A stretch of DNA of 64,000 nucleotides from JAPWJZ01 sp964575605 (GTDB lineage: Bacteria > Pseudomonadota > Alphaproteobacteria > Micavibrionales > UBA2020). The notes under the pieces were generated by a model that made no database searches, was not told where the DNA came from, and worked only from the letters and a program-made list of their open reading frames with translations. Positions 42,805-52,442 of this stretch are shown here, in pieces. The stretch's first letter is position 1. Each line of letters opens with the position of its first letter. Made by a program: the position numbers and the translations under genes. Where the stretch lies: the NCBI GenBank assembly GCA_964575605.1, contig CAZNRN010000006.1, forward strand, positions 62,001 through 126,000, read 5' to 3'.

Positions 42805-44193
42805 ATGATTTCAAGTCATCATTTTATAGAAAATCTTAACGACAGCATCGACGAACTGGCCGAATACCAGCTGTTCGGCCGCGTCACCAAGATCCTTGGC
42901 ATGCTGGTCGAAATCGGCGGGGTCGAGAAAGAACTCGCCATCGGCGACCGCTGCAACCTCACCCCGCGCGGCGCCGATGTGGTGCCCTGCGAGGTGGTGG
43001 GTTTCCGCGACGGCCGCGCGCTGGTGATGCCGTTCAAGCCGCTGGACCGCGTAGGGTTAGGCTGCCGCGCCGAAGTTGCGCAGGCGCGCCCTGCGGTTTA
43101 TCCCTCGAACGCCTGGCTCGGCCGCGTGGTGAACGCGTTTGGCGAACCCATCGACGGCAAGGGCCCCCTGATGCAGGGCGAAGACCATATGCTGCTGCGC
43201 GCCAAGCCGCCCGCGGCGCATGACAGGAAACGCCTCGGTGATAAACTTGACCTCGGCGTGCGCGCCATCAACTGCTTCCTTTCTACCACGCGCGGGCAGC
43301 GCATGGGCATCTTTGCGGGCTCGGGCGTGGGGAAGTCCATTCTGATGTCGATGCTGGCGCGCAATACCGAAGCCGATATCAGCGTTATCGGCCTGATTGG
43401 CGAGCGCGGGCGCGAGGTGCAGGAATTTCTTGAGGACGAACTGGGGCCCGAGGGCCTGAAGCGCGCTGTCGTCGTGGTGTCGACATCCGATGAATCGCCG
43501 CTGATGCGCCGCCAGGCCGCTTACCAGACGCTGGCCGTGGCCGAATACTTCCGCAACCAGGGCAAACAGGTGCTGCTGATGATGGACAGCGTGACGCGTT
43601 TCGCCATGGCGCAGCGCGAAATCGGCCTGTCCGCGGGCGAACCGCCGACCTCAAAAGGTTATCCGCCCACCACTTTTTCGGAGCTTGCCAAGCTGCTGGA
43701 GCGCGCGGGGCCGGGAGAAAAGGGCAAGGGTGATATCACCGCTTTCTTCTCGGTGCTGGTGGAAGGCGACGACCACAACGAGCCGATTTCAGACGCCGTG
43801 CGCGGCATCATCGACGGCCACGTCGTGCTGGAACGCGCGATTGCCGACCGCGGGCGTTACCCCGCCATCAACGTTTTACGCTCTGTCTCGCGCTCCATGC
43901 CGCGCTGCCTGACGGCGGAGCAGGCGGCGCTGGTGCAGCGCGGGCGCGAAGTGATGTCGACCTACGAAGACATGGCCGAGCTGATCCGCCTCGGCGCCTA
44001 CCGCCGCGGCAGCAACGCCAAGGTGGACGAGGCGATTGACCTTTACCCGAAGATCGAGGCCTTCCTGGCGCAGAAGCCGAAGGAGAAGACATCCCTGGAA
44101 GAGGGTTATAAACAGCTGGCCATCGCACTTGGTATGGCCGTTGCCGAACCCCCGAAAGCGCCGCCCAAGGCGCCGCCGCCAAAGAAAAAATAA
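42805..44193 (+). CDS. fliI: Flagellar export ATPase FliI
   Basis: 462 residues related to the F1-ATPase beta subunit. The P-loop is GSGVGKS at 172-178; GLIGERGREVQEF, a Walker B region (VLLMMDSVTRFAMAQREIG in outline: the LMMDS core) and GEPPTSKGYPPT are all FliI hallmarks. It powers or primes export of flagellar subunits with FliH and FliJ, both also encoded here. The C-terminal tail is Pro/Lys-rich (KAPPKAPPPKKK). The start ATG at 42805 lies after GGGG and GGAAAG. It leads a plus-strand unit fliI-fliJ-DUF6624. Confidence 0.96.
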   Translation: MISSHHFIENLNDSIDELAEYQLFGRVTKILGMLVEIGGVEKELAIGDRCNLTPRGADVVPCEVVGFRDGRALVMPFKPLDRVGLGCRAEVAQARPAVYPSNAWLGRVVNAFGEPIDGKGPLMQGEDHMLLRAKPPAAHDRKRLGDKLDLGVRAINCFLSTTRGQRMGIFAGSGVGKSILMSMLARNTEADISVIGLIGERGREVQEFLEDELGPEGLKRAVVVVSTSDESPLMRRQAAYQTLAVAEYFRNQGKQVLLMMDSVTRFAMAQREIGLSAGEPPTSKGYPPTTFSELAKLLERAGPGEKGKGDITAFFSVLVEGDDHNEPISDAVRGIIDGHVVLERAIADRGRYPAINVLRSVSRSMPRCLTAEQAALVQRGREVMSTYEDMAELIRLGAYRRGSNAKVDEAIDLYPKIEAFLAQKPKEKTSLEEGYKQLAIALGMAVAEPPKAPPKAPPPKKK

Positions 44194-44203
44194 CGGGGCG
44201 TAA

Positions 44204-44623
44204 ATGGCCGACCTCCACACGCTTATCCGCCTGCATAAACACGAACTTGACGAAAAACGCCGCGCGCTGGGCGAACTTTATGCCGCCATGGCCGACCTCG
44301 AGCGCCGCCGCCGCGACCTCGAACGCGCTTTCGATGCCGAAAAACAGGCCGTATCCGCGGGCGGCGATATACATTTCACCTTCGCCCAATACGCCGAAAC
44401 CGTGGCGCAGAACTTCAAGGAAATGGACAATGCCGAGGCCGAACTGGAAGAACTGGTCACCAAGGCCAAGGACAGCCTGATGGAAAGTTTCAGCGAGCTG
44501 AAAAAATACGAGATGACACAGGAAGAACGCGACCGGCTGGAAGAAGAAGAACGCCTCTTCCGCGAAAACCAGAACATGGACGCCATCGGCCTCGAGAATT
44601 TCAGGCGCAAGGGCGATGAATAA
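44204..44623 (+). CDS. fliJ: Flagellar export chaperone FliJ
   Basis: A 139-residue, almost wholly helical, highly charged protein of FliJ type: LIRLHKHELDEKRRALGEL at the start, then a continuous coiled coil up to about residue 120. FliJ links the FliI ATPase ring to FlhA. The identity rests on size, coiled-coil character and position ten bases after fliI. Its last eight bases overlap the following gene. Confidence 0.85.
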   Translation: MADLHTLIRLHKHELDEKRRALGELYAAMADLERRRRDLERAFDAEKQAVSAGGDIHFTFAQYAETVAQNFKEMDNAEAELEELVTKAKDSLMESFSELKKYEMTQEERDRLEEEERLFRENQNMDAIGLENFRRKGDE

Positions 44624-45206
44624 CCGGCTGGCGCAGGAACTGAAGGATCTGGCCGCAGCCGACCTTGCCAAGCGTGCGGAACTTGCGACGGCAGGCACGT
44701 TGTTCGACGGCTATCATCCCGACATGGAAGCGCTGCATATCGCCAATGCCCGCAGGCTTGAAAACCTCATCGAGGAGCTTGGCGGCTGGCCCCACGCGGG
44801 CGTGGTGGGCAGTGAAGGCGCCGAAGCCGCATGGCTGGTCGCACAGCATGCCATCAGCCTGCCTGATTTCCAGCGGCGCGTGCTGGGACTGCTGAAAGAA
44901 AACGAAGGTGCGGTGCCGCCCGCACAGGTCGCGCACCTGGAAGACAGGATCCGGCGCTTCGAGGGCCGCCCGCAGCTTTACGGCACGCAGGTCGACTGGG
45001 ATGAAAACGGAAAACTGTCACCGGGTGTGATCGAGGACGAAGCCAATGTCGACAAACGCCGTGCCCAAGTGGGATTAAAGCCGCTGGCCGAACGCCTCGC
45101 CGACATGCAGCGAAATGCCGCTGCGGAAGGCGAAAAACCGCCCGTCGATGCTGCCAGAAAACGCAAAGAGGCCGAGGCCTGGATGAAGAAAACGGGTTGG
45201 CGTTAA
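44616..45206 (+). CDS. DUF6624-like protein coupled to fliJ
   Basis: 196 residues. The central part, with GGWPHAGVVGSEGAEAAWLVAQHA then FQRRVLGLLKE and YGTQVDWDENGKLSP (core motifs QHA, FQ and YGTQ), recalls the DUF6624 family, which I recall rather than searched. No signal peptide or membrane helix. The N- and C-terminal helices are charged. The ATG overlaps fliJ by eight bases, so it is translated with the export genes although it is not a known flagellar protein. It ends 21 bases before the convergent fliK-like gene. Confidence 0.7.
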   Translation: MNNRLAQELKDLAAADLAKRAELATAGTLFDGYHPDMEALHIANARRLENLIEELGGWPHAGVVGSEGAEAAWLVAQHAISLPDFQRRVLGLLKENEGAVPPAQVAHLEDRIRRFEGRPQLYGTQVDWDENGKLSPGVIEDEANVDKRRAQVGLKPLAERLADMQRNAAAEGEKPPVDAARKRKEAEAWMKKTGWR

Positions 45207-45227
45207 GGGCCCCTCTCGCGTTGCGAG

Positions 45228-47150
45228 CTATGCAATAGTCCCCTGCTGTGGCAGTTCCACCGTCACCCAGTTCTGCCCCCGCGTCTGGAAACTGATGCCG
45301 CCCTGCATATTGGCCTGCTCGAGGCCTTTCGCAAATCCCTGCATCATGTCCTGACGCATTTGTAGCGGCAGGGCCTCGCCGCTGCGGAAGATAAGGTCGA
45401 GCCTGCGCTGGCGCATCAACCCGTCCAGCTGCAAATCACCCATGCGCGAGAGGTGCAGGTTGAGGATAAAACGGGTCGAGGGTTTCGTGCCGCCCGCGTT
45501 TTCTTCCTTCTCCTGCTCGTCCTGCTGGCGGCGGATGAAGAATTGCAGCTGGCTGAGGTTTTCATCATGCAGCATGGGCATCTGTATCATGCGCCATTCG
45601 CCCGCCACGGTTTCCTTGGCCTGCGCGGCCAGCTTGACGAAATCGCCGGACAGGCGGTCGGCCAGCGTCGATTTTCCGTTGCTGCGCAGCGTATCCAGCA
45701 TATTGCCGCCCAGCCAGCTTTCGACCGATCCCTGCCGCAGCGCGGCGAGGAAGAAGAGCGCCGTGGGCACCAGCCGCGGCGCAGGCGATGGCAGGGTGTT
45801 GCGCAGCGCCTGCCCCGCGGCGGAATAGGCGGGCAGCGCCTCCAGCGTTTCGTCGAGCGCGGGCCAGTTGAAGCCGCCGAACCCGCCGCCCTGCGGCGCG
45901 CCTGCCTGCAGCGCTTCCATGGCCTGTTGCGCGGTCAGGGGCGTGGCTTCAAACAGCACGGTGCTGCCGATCTCGACGCTGGCGGGCATTTTCATGATAA
46001 AGCGGCTTTCGCCCCAGCGGATGACGGGGAAGCCGTTTTCGGTGATGGATTCGACTTCGCCCTGCAGCGGCACAGGTTGGCCCTGCGGCGGCGGCGGAAC
46101 AGGCGCGCCCTGCGGCGTGACAGAAATGATTTTTATCTGGTGCAGGTTTTGCGGCATTAATCCTGCGAAGGGCGAGGCGGCTGATTGAGACTGCGGCATC
46201 TGTGCCGCCATCATCAGGCGCATCAGCCCCGCCACGGGCAATCCGGCGCCCTGCTGCGCCTCGAGCGCGGGCAGCAGGCCCTGTAATGTCGACAGTACCT
46301 GCTGCGGTGATGGAGGTCTGGGCCCATCGCCCGCCAGCGGCCTTGCAGGGGCGGGCGACGTGCGCAAGATCAGCTCCGCCTCGGATGTTCCGGTTTCGGC
46401 CGTCGCAGCGGGATCAACGGCGGGCTGCGGCTGTAACAGCACGCGCTGGGCGGGCTGGGGCAGGGCTGTAATCACATCCGGCCGCGCAAGGTATTCAAGC
46501 ACGGCCTGCTGCTGCGCGGGCGGCAGGGATTGCAGGGCCCTGTAAAGGTCGGGCGCCGTCGCCAGCTTCATGATGATATCGGGCGGCAGCGGCAGCGGCT
46601 GCGGCAGGCGCTGCAGGTCGTAAACCTGCAATTGCTCCAGCACCTGTGAGGCCTGTTGCAATGTCGGCTGCTGCGCGGCAGGTTGCGGCGGCGGCGCGGT
46701 TTCCTCGGCCAGCAGGATGGCGACGGCGGTATCGCCCGCCTTCAGCGGCGGTGCGGGCGGCGGGATGATTTTTTGTAGTGTTTCGAGGGCTTCCTGTTCT
46801 TCCCTCAGTAATGTAATGGTGGCCAGCGTCTGGCCCTTGTCGGCATAAAGCTCCACCACCACATCTTCGCCGGGCGGCAAAGGCTGGTCGGTTTTGACGG
46901 TTATCTGCCCACGCTGTGTGGCGATGCGCAGTTCCTGTCGCTTGCTGTCGTAGGAAATAACGTGGCCTTCGAGTTTTTCACGCTTCTGTGGTTTTTCGAG
47001 GCCCGAGGGCGCCTGCTTCACCGGCGCATCGGTCAGCATGCGGAGCGGGGAGGGCGGCGAGACAGGGCCGGCCTGCCCTTTTTGGCCCTGCGTGGTCGTC
47101 ACGGAAAGGACGGAAACGGGCTTCGGCGGCGGGATTTTTGAATCGCTCAT
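45228..47150 (-). CDS. fliK: Flagellar hook-length control protein, FliK-like
   Basis: 640 residues, rich in Gln, Pro, Ala and Leu. The N-terminal 120 residues hold a beta domain (GHVISYDSKRQELRIATQRG in part), followed by long Pro/Gln-rich stretches. The last 100 residues (FILNLHLSRMGDLQLDG then LDLIFRS and WVTVEL) match the FliK C-terminal hook domain in pattern. FliK measures hook length and switches export specificity. The assignment is by C-terminal pattern and by position at the end of the flagellar operon; sequence drift in this family is high. The start at 47150 is 13 bases after the FlhG stop. Confidence 0.7.
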   Translation of the reverse strand: MSDSKIPPPKPVSVLSVTTTQGQKGQAGPVSPPSPLRMLTDAPVKQAPSGLEKPQKREKLEGHVISYDSKRQELRIATQRGQITVKTDQPLPPGEDVVVELYADKGQTLATITLLREEQEALETLQKIIPPPAPPLKAGDTAVAILLAEETAPPPQPAAQQPTLQQASQVLEQLQVYDLQRLPQPLPLPPDIIMKLATAPDLYRALQSLPPAQQQAVLEYLARPDVITALPQPAQRVLLQPQPAVDPAATAETGTSEAELILRTSPAPARPLAGDGPRPPSPQQVLSTLQGLLPALEAQQGAGLPVAGLMRLMMAAQMPQSQSAASPFAGLMPQNLHQIKIISVTPQGAPVPPPPQGQPVPLQGEVESITENGFPVIRWGESRFIMKMPASVEIGSTVLFEATPLTAQQAMEALQAGAPQGGGFGGFNWPALDETLEALPAYSAAGQALRNTLPSPAPRLVPTALFFLAALRQGSVESWLGGNMLDTLRSNGKSTLADRLSGDFVKLAAQAKETVAGEWRMIQMPMLHDENLSQLQFFIRRQQDEQEKEENAGGTKPSTRFILNLHLSRMGDLQLDGLMRQRRLDLIFRSGEALPLQMRQDMMQGFAKGLEQANMQGGISFQTRGQNWVTVELPQQGTIA

Positions 47151-47163
47151 GCCGCCCCCATCA

Positions 47164-47961
47164 CTATCTCGGCGCTTCGGCCATCAGCCGCGCCGCGATA
47201 TTTTCGACATCCTGCGCGGTTTCGGAGGTGGGCGAGCGCGTCAGGAAGGGCGTCTGCGCGCGGATCGCCTCGCGCACCTTTTTATCGAGACGGATGATGC
47301 CCAGCAGCGGCGGCGAGAGTTTCAGGAAGTTCTTGCAGGCCTTGAGGATGCTGTTATAGGTGGCTTCGCCTTCTTTCAGGTCGTCCGACTGGTTGACGAC
47401 GACGCGGATGCCGTCGCCGTGGCCGGCGTTGTGGCTCAGCTTGATAAAGGCATAGGCGTCGGTCAGCGACGTGGGCTCGTTCGTGGTGACGACAATTGCG
47501 GTGTCGGCCGCGGCCGCCATGAAACGCACGGTGCGATCGATACCTGCGCCCAAGTCGATGATGGCGACGTCGTAGTTTTTAAGGCTGCCGCGAATTTGCT
47601 CGACCAGCTCCGAAAGTCTTGGCAAGGGGAGCGCCGCGAGCGAACCATGGCCGGAGCGTCCGGCGACGACGTCGAAACCGCCGTCCTCGTATTTCTCGAT
47701 CACGCGGTCCATGGGCAGGTTGCCCTCGATGACATCGTTCAGGTCGTGTTTCGCCATCAGGCCCAGCTGCACGTCGATGTTCGCCAGCCCCAAATCGCCG
47801 TCGAACAACAGGACGCGTTTGCCCTGTTTGGCGAGTGACTGCGCAAGCGTGATCGAAAACCATGTCTTGCCCACGCCGCCCTTGCCCGAGGCGACGGCGA
47901 TCAGGCGCTTGGGCGAGGCGCCGGAGGTTTTCACGGGGGGCTTGTCGGTTTTGGTGGTCAT
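47164..47961 (-). CDS. flhG: Flagellar number regulator FlhG (MinD-like ATPase)
   Basis: 265 residues. The deviant Walker A is GKGGVGKTW at 26-34; DGDLGLANIDVQLG and IIDLGAGID supply the other ATPase motifs. It has the MinD/ParA fold without the long C-terminal amphipathic helix of MinD, as usual for FlhG/FleN/YlxH. FlhG limits the number and place of flagella with FlhF. The ATG overlaps the flhF stop (ATGA). In many alphaproteobacteria flhF-flhG indicates polar flagellation. Confidence 0.9.
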   Translation of the reverse strand: MTTKTDKPPVKTSGASPKRLIAVASGKGGVGKTWFSITLAQSLAKQGKRVLLFDGDLGLANIDVQLGLMAKHDLNDVIEGNLPMDRVIEKYEDGGFDVVAGRSGHGSLAALPLPRLSELVEQIRGSLKNYDVAIIDLGAGIDRTVRFMAAAADTAIVVTTNEPTSLTDAYAFIKLSHNAGHGDGIRVVVNQSDDLKEGEATYNSILKACKNFLKLSPPLLGIIRLDKKVREAIRAQTPFLTRSPTSETAQDVENIAARLMAEAPR

Positions 47962-48944
47962 CGCTTGCCTCTCTTCTCCGCTTTCGCGGGCTTGGCGGAT
48001 TTCTTGGGCGTGTAGGGTATCAGGAAACCCGCGAGTATATCGGGCGTCATCATGGTAATGCCGTCGGCCACCTGCGGCGTATGGCTCGCTTCGCCGAAGC
48101 TCAATCCGCCCTTGTCGGCGGCGGCGAGAATACCGCCGATACGGCGCGCGAAATCGAGGCGCGTGGGGATCAGGCGGCGGACGCCAAGGATGTCGAAGGT
48201 CATCGCGATCTCGGCGCTTTCCTCGGCGTCGAAGCCCGCGGGCAGCACCAGCGCGCTTTCGACCTTGGCCGCCATGATCAGGCGCGCCAGCGTCTTCATT
48301 TCCTGCGGGTCGAAGGGGTTGAGTCCGCCGGTGTCGATGATAACCGGGCCCTCCACATCGGCGAGGACGGATTTCAGTGTTTTTGCGTCTTCGGCCTGGA
48401 ATAATTTCAGCCCGAGGATATCGAGGAAGGCGGAGAGCTGCTCCACCCCGCCCGCGCGGGCGATATCGGTGGTGATGACAGCCGGTTTTTCGTCGTTCAT
48501 CACGGCGCGCGCGGCCAGCTTGGCGGCCATCAGCGTTTTTCCCGCGCCCGGCGGGCCGACCAGCATCAGCGGGGCCTCGCCTGCATAGGCGTCGTCGAAA
48601 TCGAAGGTCTTGTTCAGCGCCTTTGCCAGCGTCTCTTTCGGATCGTTGCTGGCCACCATGATGGCGTTGGAGATGATTTTCTCGCTCACGACGCCGGGCA
48701 CACGGTGTTTCAGCATGGTATCGGTGATGATCTCCAGCACCTCTTCCTCGCTGAAGAGGTCGTCGCGCCCGGCAATCGCCAGCGCCTCGGCGAAATCGGG
48801 GTTTTGCTGCTCGACCGCCGCGGTCACGCGGATGCCGCCCGCTACCTCGCGGGAATTCACGATAATCGCGTCGTCGCCCAGTGCCTCTTTAATCTGGCGC
48901 ATGGCGTCGGTCATCGATTTGGCCTGGAAGGTTTTAAGGCGCAT
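47958..48944 (-). CDS. flhF: Flagellar SRP-type GTPase FlhF
   Basis: 328 residues. It starts MRLKTFQAKSMTDAMRQIKE, the typical FlhF B-domain beginning. The GTPase part has GPPGAGKT (G1), DIARAGGVEQL (G2; usually DTYRIGA), DTGG (G3) and TRLD (G4; usually TKxD). Several positions thus differ from the consensus, but the fold is complete. It localises the flagellar base, usually to the pole. Compared with the roughly 450-500 residues of gamma-proteobacterial FlhF, the middle region is shorter. It follows flhA by 12 bases in the operon. Confidence 0.9.
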   Translation of the reverse strand: MRLKTFQAKSMTDAMRQIKEALGDDAIIVNSREVAGGIRVTAAVEQQNPDFAEALAIAGRDDLFSEEEVLEIITDTMLKHRVPGVVSEKIISNAIMVASNDPKETLAKALNKTFDFDDAYAGEAPLMLVGPPGAGKTLMAAKLAARAVMNDEKPAVITTDIARAGGVEQLSAFLDILGLKLFQAEDAKTLKSVLADVEGPVIIDTGGLNPFDPQEMKTLARLIMAAKVESALVLPAGFDAEESAEIAMTFDILGVRRLIPTRLDFARRIGGILAAADKGGLSFGEASHTPQVADGITMMTPDILAGFLIPYTPKKSAKPAKAEKRGKR

Positions 48945-48956
48945 AGCGTTTTACTG

Positions 48957-51050
48957 TCAGCTTATCTGGGCAAGGGTGCGGATTTTGGCGCGCGGGTGGA
49001 TTTCGTTCTGCGACATGATGGTCGTCTGCGGGCGGAAGCGTTCGATGATCGAGCGCACATAGGGGCGGATGCCCGGGCTGGTCAGCAGGACGGGGCTTTC
49101 GCCCTTCATCGCCATGTCTTCATAAGTGGCGCGCACAGACTGGATGAACTGCTGCAGGCGCGTGGGCGGCATGGCCAGCTGCTTGTCTTCGCCCTGTCCC
49201 ACCAGCGATTCCGCGAAGGCCTGTTCCCAGTCGCCCGAGAGCGTGATAAGCGGCAGGAAGCCCTGCCTGTTGCTGTGCTGGTCGCAGAGCTGGCGGGCGA
49301 GGCGGGAGCGCGTGTGTTCTGTAATGAGCGTGATGTTGTTGGTAAAGCCCGTCGCCTCGGCAACGCCTTCCAGAATGGTGGGCAGGTCGCGGATGGAAAC
49401 GCGCTCGCCGACCAGGTTCTGCAATACGCGCTGCAGGCCGGTGACGGTGATTTTGGACGGAATGATGTCGGAGACCAGTTTCTGGTGCGGCTTGGCCAGT
49501 TCGTCCAGCAGCTTCTGCGTCTCGGCGTAGGAGAGCAGGTCCTGCATGTTGTCTTTGATAATCTCGGTGATATGCGTGGTGATGACGGTGGCGGGGTCGA
49601 CCACGGTATAGCCCTTGAACTGCGCTTCCTCGCGGTATTCGGGGTTGATCCACATCGCGGGCAGGCCAAAGGTCGGCTCGCGCGTCGCCTCGCCCGGCAG
49701 CTCGATCTTGTCGCCCGAGGGGTTCATGCAGAGCAGCATGTCGGGGCGGATATCGCCGCGGCCGGCCTCGATTTCCTTGATGCGCACGATGTAGGAGTTA
49801 GCCTGCAGCTGCAGGTTATCCTGCAAGCGCACCGAGGGCAGGATGAAGCCCATGTCTTCCGCCAGCTGGCGGCGCAGGCCCTTGATCTGGTCGGTCAGGC
49901 GGCCCTTTTCGGGGTTATTGACCAGCGGCAGCAGGCCGTAGCCCAGCTCGACGCGGATATTGTCGATAGCGAGCGCCTTCGAAATCGGCTCTTCCGCGAC
50001 GGGCGCCTTCGTGGCGGCGGTTTTTTCCGCCTCGATCTTGTCGAACTCGACTTTTTTGCGGCTGGCGAGAGTCTGGTAGCCCAGGAAACCGGCGGTGGCC
50101 GACATGATCAGGAAGGGCAGGGCCGGGATGCCCGGCACCACGGCCAGCGCCGCCATGAGGACGGATGACAGGATGAGCGCCTGCGGGAAGCGCGAGAGCT
50201 GCGCGAAGAGCGCCTTTTCCGTCGAGCCGGAGACGCCCGCCTTGGAGACAAGCAGGCCCGAGGCGACCGAGACGATGAGCGCCGGGATTTGGGTGACAAG
50301 GCCGTCGCCGATGGTCAGGTGGGTGTAGAAGTTTGCCGCGTCCTCGAACGACAGGTCTTTTTGCACCATGCCGATGATGATGCCGGCGATAACGTTGATA
50401 AAGACGATCAGCAGGCCCGCGATGGCGTCGCCGCGCACGAATTTCGCGGCGCCGTCCATGGAGCCGAAGAAGGTGCTTTCCTGTTCCAGCTGGCTGCGGC
50501 GGAGGCGGGCTTCGCTCTCGTTGATCAGGCCGGAGGACAGGTCGGCGTCGATCGCCATCTGCTTGCCGGGCATGGCGTCCAGGCTGAAGCGCGCCGCGAC
50601 TTCGGCGATGCGGCCTGCGCCCTTAGTGATGACGACGAAGTTCACAATTGTCAAAATCGCGAAGACGATCACGCCGATGACGAAGTTATCCTGCATCACG
50701 AAACCGCCGAAGGCCTCGATGACATGGCCCGCCGCATCCTTGCCCTCATGCCCGTGCGCCAGAATGAGGCGCGAGGAAGCAAGGTTAAGCGCAAGGCGGA
50801 TCATGGTCGCGACCAGCAGGATAGTGGGGAAGGAGCTGAGGTCGAGGGGTTTCTCGATAAACAAGGTGGTCATCAGGATGAGGACCGACAAAGTGAGCGA
50901 GAGCGCGAGAGAGGCGTCGAGCAGCCAGGAAGGCATGGGAAGCACCAGCACCATCAGGATGCCGATGATGCCGATGGCGAAAACGATGTCGCCTCTTATC
51001 CTCATGCCGCCTTTTGCCCCTCCGATTGATTCAGTGCCTGTCTCGGCCAT
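48957..51050 (-). CDS. flhA: Flagellar export gate protein FlhA
   Basis: 697 residues. The N-terminal half has seven or eight membrane helices, with RGDIVFAIGIIGILMVLVLP at the start and the FHIPEP-region equivalents SRLILAHG, GGFVMQDNFVIG, SLDAMPGKQMAIDADL. The C-terminal half is the cytosolic export gate (FlhA-C) that binds chaperone-substrate complexes. The start is the ATG at 51050, five bases after the flbD stop; an internal start at residue 16 is possible. No truncation was seen. Confidence 0.96.
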   Translation of the reverse strand: MAETGTESIGGAKGGMRIRGDIVFAIGIIGILMVLVLPMPSWLLDASLALSLTLSVLILMTTLFIEKPLDLSSFPTILLVATMIRLALNLASSRLILAHGHEGKDAAGHVIEAFGGFVMQDNFVIGVIVFAILTIVNFVVITKGAGRIAEVAARFSLDAMPGKQMAIDADLSSGLINESEARLRRSQLEQESTFFGSMDGAAKFVRGDAIAGLLIVFINVIAGIIIGMVQKDLSFEDAANFYTHLTIGDGLVTQIPALIVSVASGLLVSKAGVSGSTEKALFAQLSRFPQALILSSVLMAALAVVPGIPALPFLIMSATAGFLGYQTLASRKKVEFDKIEAEKTAATKAPVAEEPISKALAIDNIRVELGYGLLPLVNNPEKGRLTDQIKGLRRQLAEDMGFILPSVRLQDNLQLQANSYIVRIKEIEAGRGDIRPDMLLCMNPSGDKIELPGEATREPTFGLPAMWINPEYREEAQFKGYTVVDPATVITTHITEIIKDNMQDLLSYAETQKLLDELAKPHQKLVSDIIPSKITVTGLQRVLQNLVGERVSIRDLPTILEGVAEATGFTNNITLITEHTRSRLARQLCDQHSNRQGFLPLITLSGDWEQAFAESLVGQGEDKQLAMPPTRLQQFIQSVRATYEDMAMKGESPVLLTSPGIRPYVRSIIERFRPQTTIMSQNEIHPRAKIRTLAQIS

Positions 51051-51055
51051 TTACG

Positions 51056-52414
51056 TCAGCCCCCGCCCGGCACGGCAAGGCCGGCGTCGCCGTATTCTTT
51101 AAGCTTGTTCCGCAGCGTACGGATTGAAATGCCGAGGATATTGGCCGCATGTGTGCGGTTACCAAGGCAGTGGTCAAGCGTGTTCAAAATCAATTCGCGC
51201 TCCACATCCGCGACAGTGCGGCCGACGAGCGCAGGCTGCGCGCCGGAGGCAGAGGCCGCCGATTTTTCAGCGGTTTTTGCGGCGGCGACGGCGGTCTGTG
51301 CGGCGGTGGCGGCCTTCTGCCCCGCGAGCATCACGGCCGTGGGCTCGATCTCGTCGTCCTGGCTGACGAGGATGGCGCGGTGCATGGTGTTTTCCAGCTC
51401 GCGCACGTTACCCTGCCAGTGGTGTGATTTCAGCTTTTCCTCGGTCGCGGCGGCCAGTTTTTTGTGCGCGATGCCGTTCTGCTCGCTGTATTTGTCGGCG
51501 AACATGCGGGCCAGCGGCACGATGTCGGAGGGTCGCTCGCGCAAGGCGGGCAGCGCGAGGTTGATGACGTTGAGGCGGAAGTAAAGATCTTCCCTGAACT
51601 TGCCTTCCTTCACCGCCTGTTCCATGTCGCGGTTGGAGGTGGCGATGAGGCGGATGTCGACCTTGACAGGCGTATTGCCGCCGATGCGGTCGATGACGCG
51701 TTCCTGGATGGCGCGCAGCAGCTTTGCCTGCAGGGAGGGGTGCATTTCGCTCACCTCGTCGAGCAGCAGCGTACCGCCGTTCGCTTCCTCGAACTTGCCG
51801 AGGCGCCTTGCGACGGCGCCGGTGAAAGCGCCCTTTTCATGGCCGAACAATTCCGATTCCAGCAGGCTTTCGGGAATGGCGGCGCAGTTGAGCGAGATAA
51901 AGGGCCCCGCCGCGCGCTTGCTTTTCTGGTGGATGTAGCGGGACATCACTTCCTTACCGGTGCCGCTTTCGCCCGTGATCAGCACAGTGGCGTCGGATGG
52001 CGCGATGCGGTCGGCTATCTGCAGAACGGCCTTCATCGACGGGTCGCCCGCGATCATGGTGTTGTTTTCTTCGGCGACGGCCTGCAGCACGGCTGCGATC
52101 AGTTCGGCGTTCGGGGGCAGGGGGATGTATTCCTTCGCGCCCGCCTTGATGGCCTTCACGGCGGCGCTGGTGTCGTTGCTGATGCCGCAGGCGACGACGG
52201 GCATGACGAAGCGTTCGGCCTTCAGCTGTTCGATAAGGCTAGCGATGTCCTGCTTGACGTCGACCATCAACAGGTCGGCGCCCTTGCCGGCGCGCAGCGC
52301 GCCCATAGCCTGCTCGACGTCTTCGGTATGCGTGACCTTTGCCCCGCGGCTGATGGCGAGTTTGCCGGCGGTGCTGATTTGGCCGTTAAGGCTGCCAACG
52401 ATCATCAGGCGCAT
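51056..52414 (-). CDS. flbD: Flagellar sigma-54 activator FlbD
   Basis: 452 residues. The N-terminal receiver-like domain (1-115) lacks the acidic pair (it begins MRLMIVGSLN) and the conserved Lys (YIPLP), although Asp52 is present. This makes normal phosphorylation unlikely and fits FlbD, which answers to flagellar assembly via FliX. The AAA+ domain has GESGTGKE (148-155), ESELFGHEKGAFTGA (sigma-54 contact) and GGTLLLDEVSEM. A Fis-type helix-turn-helix is at the C-terminus (NRTHAANILGISIRTLRNK). It activates late flagellar promoters. fliX was not seen in the window. Confidence 0.93.
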   Translation of the reverse strand: MRLMIVGSLNGQISTAGKLAISRGAKVTHTEDVEQAMGALRAGKGADLLMVDVKQDIASLIEQLKAERFVMPVVACGISNDTSAAVKAIKAGAKEYIPLPPNAELIAAVLQAVAEENNTMIAGDPSMKAVLQIADRIAPSDATVLITGESGTGKEVMSRYIHQKSKRAAGPFISLNCAAIPESLLESELFGHEKGAFTGAVARRLGKFEEANGGTLLLDEVSEMHPSLQAKLLRAIQERVIDRIGGNTPVKVDIRLIATSNRDMEQAVKEGKFREDLYFRLNVINLALPALRERPSDIVPLARMFADKYSEQNGIAHKKLAAATEEKLKSHHWQGNVRELENTMHRAILVSQDDEIEPTAVMLAGQKAATAAQTAVAAAKTAEKSAASASGAQPALVGRTVADVERELILNTLDHCLGNRTHAANILGISIRTLRNKLKEYGDAGLAVPGGG

Positions 52415-52442
52415 CGTCTAGTTCCCCGTTCGCTCGATTATA

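Noticed and set aside
48705..50168. A long open frame antisense to flhA/flhF
   Set aside because: Composition rich in Arg, Gln and His, no start signals, full overlap with two secure flagellar genes.
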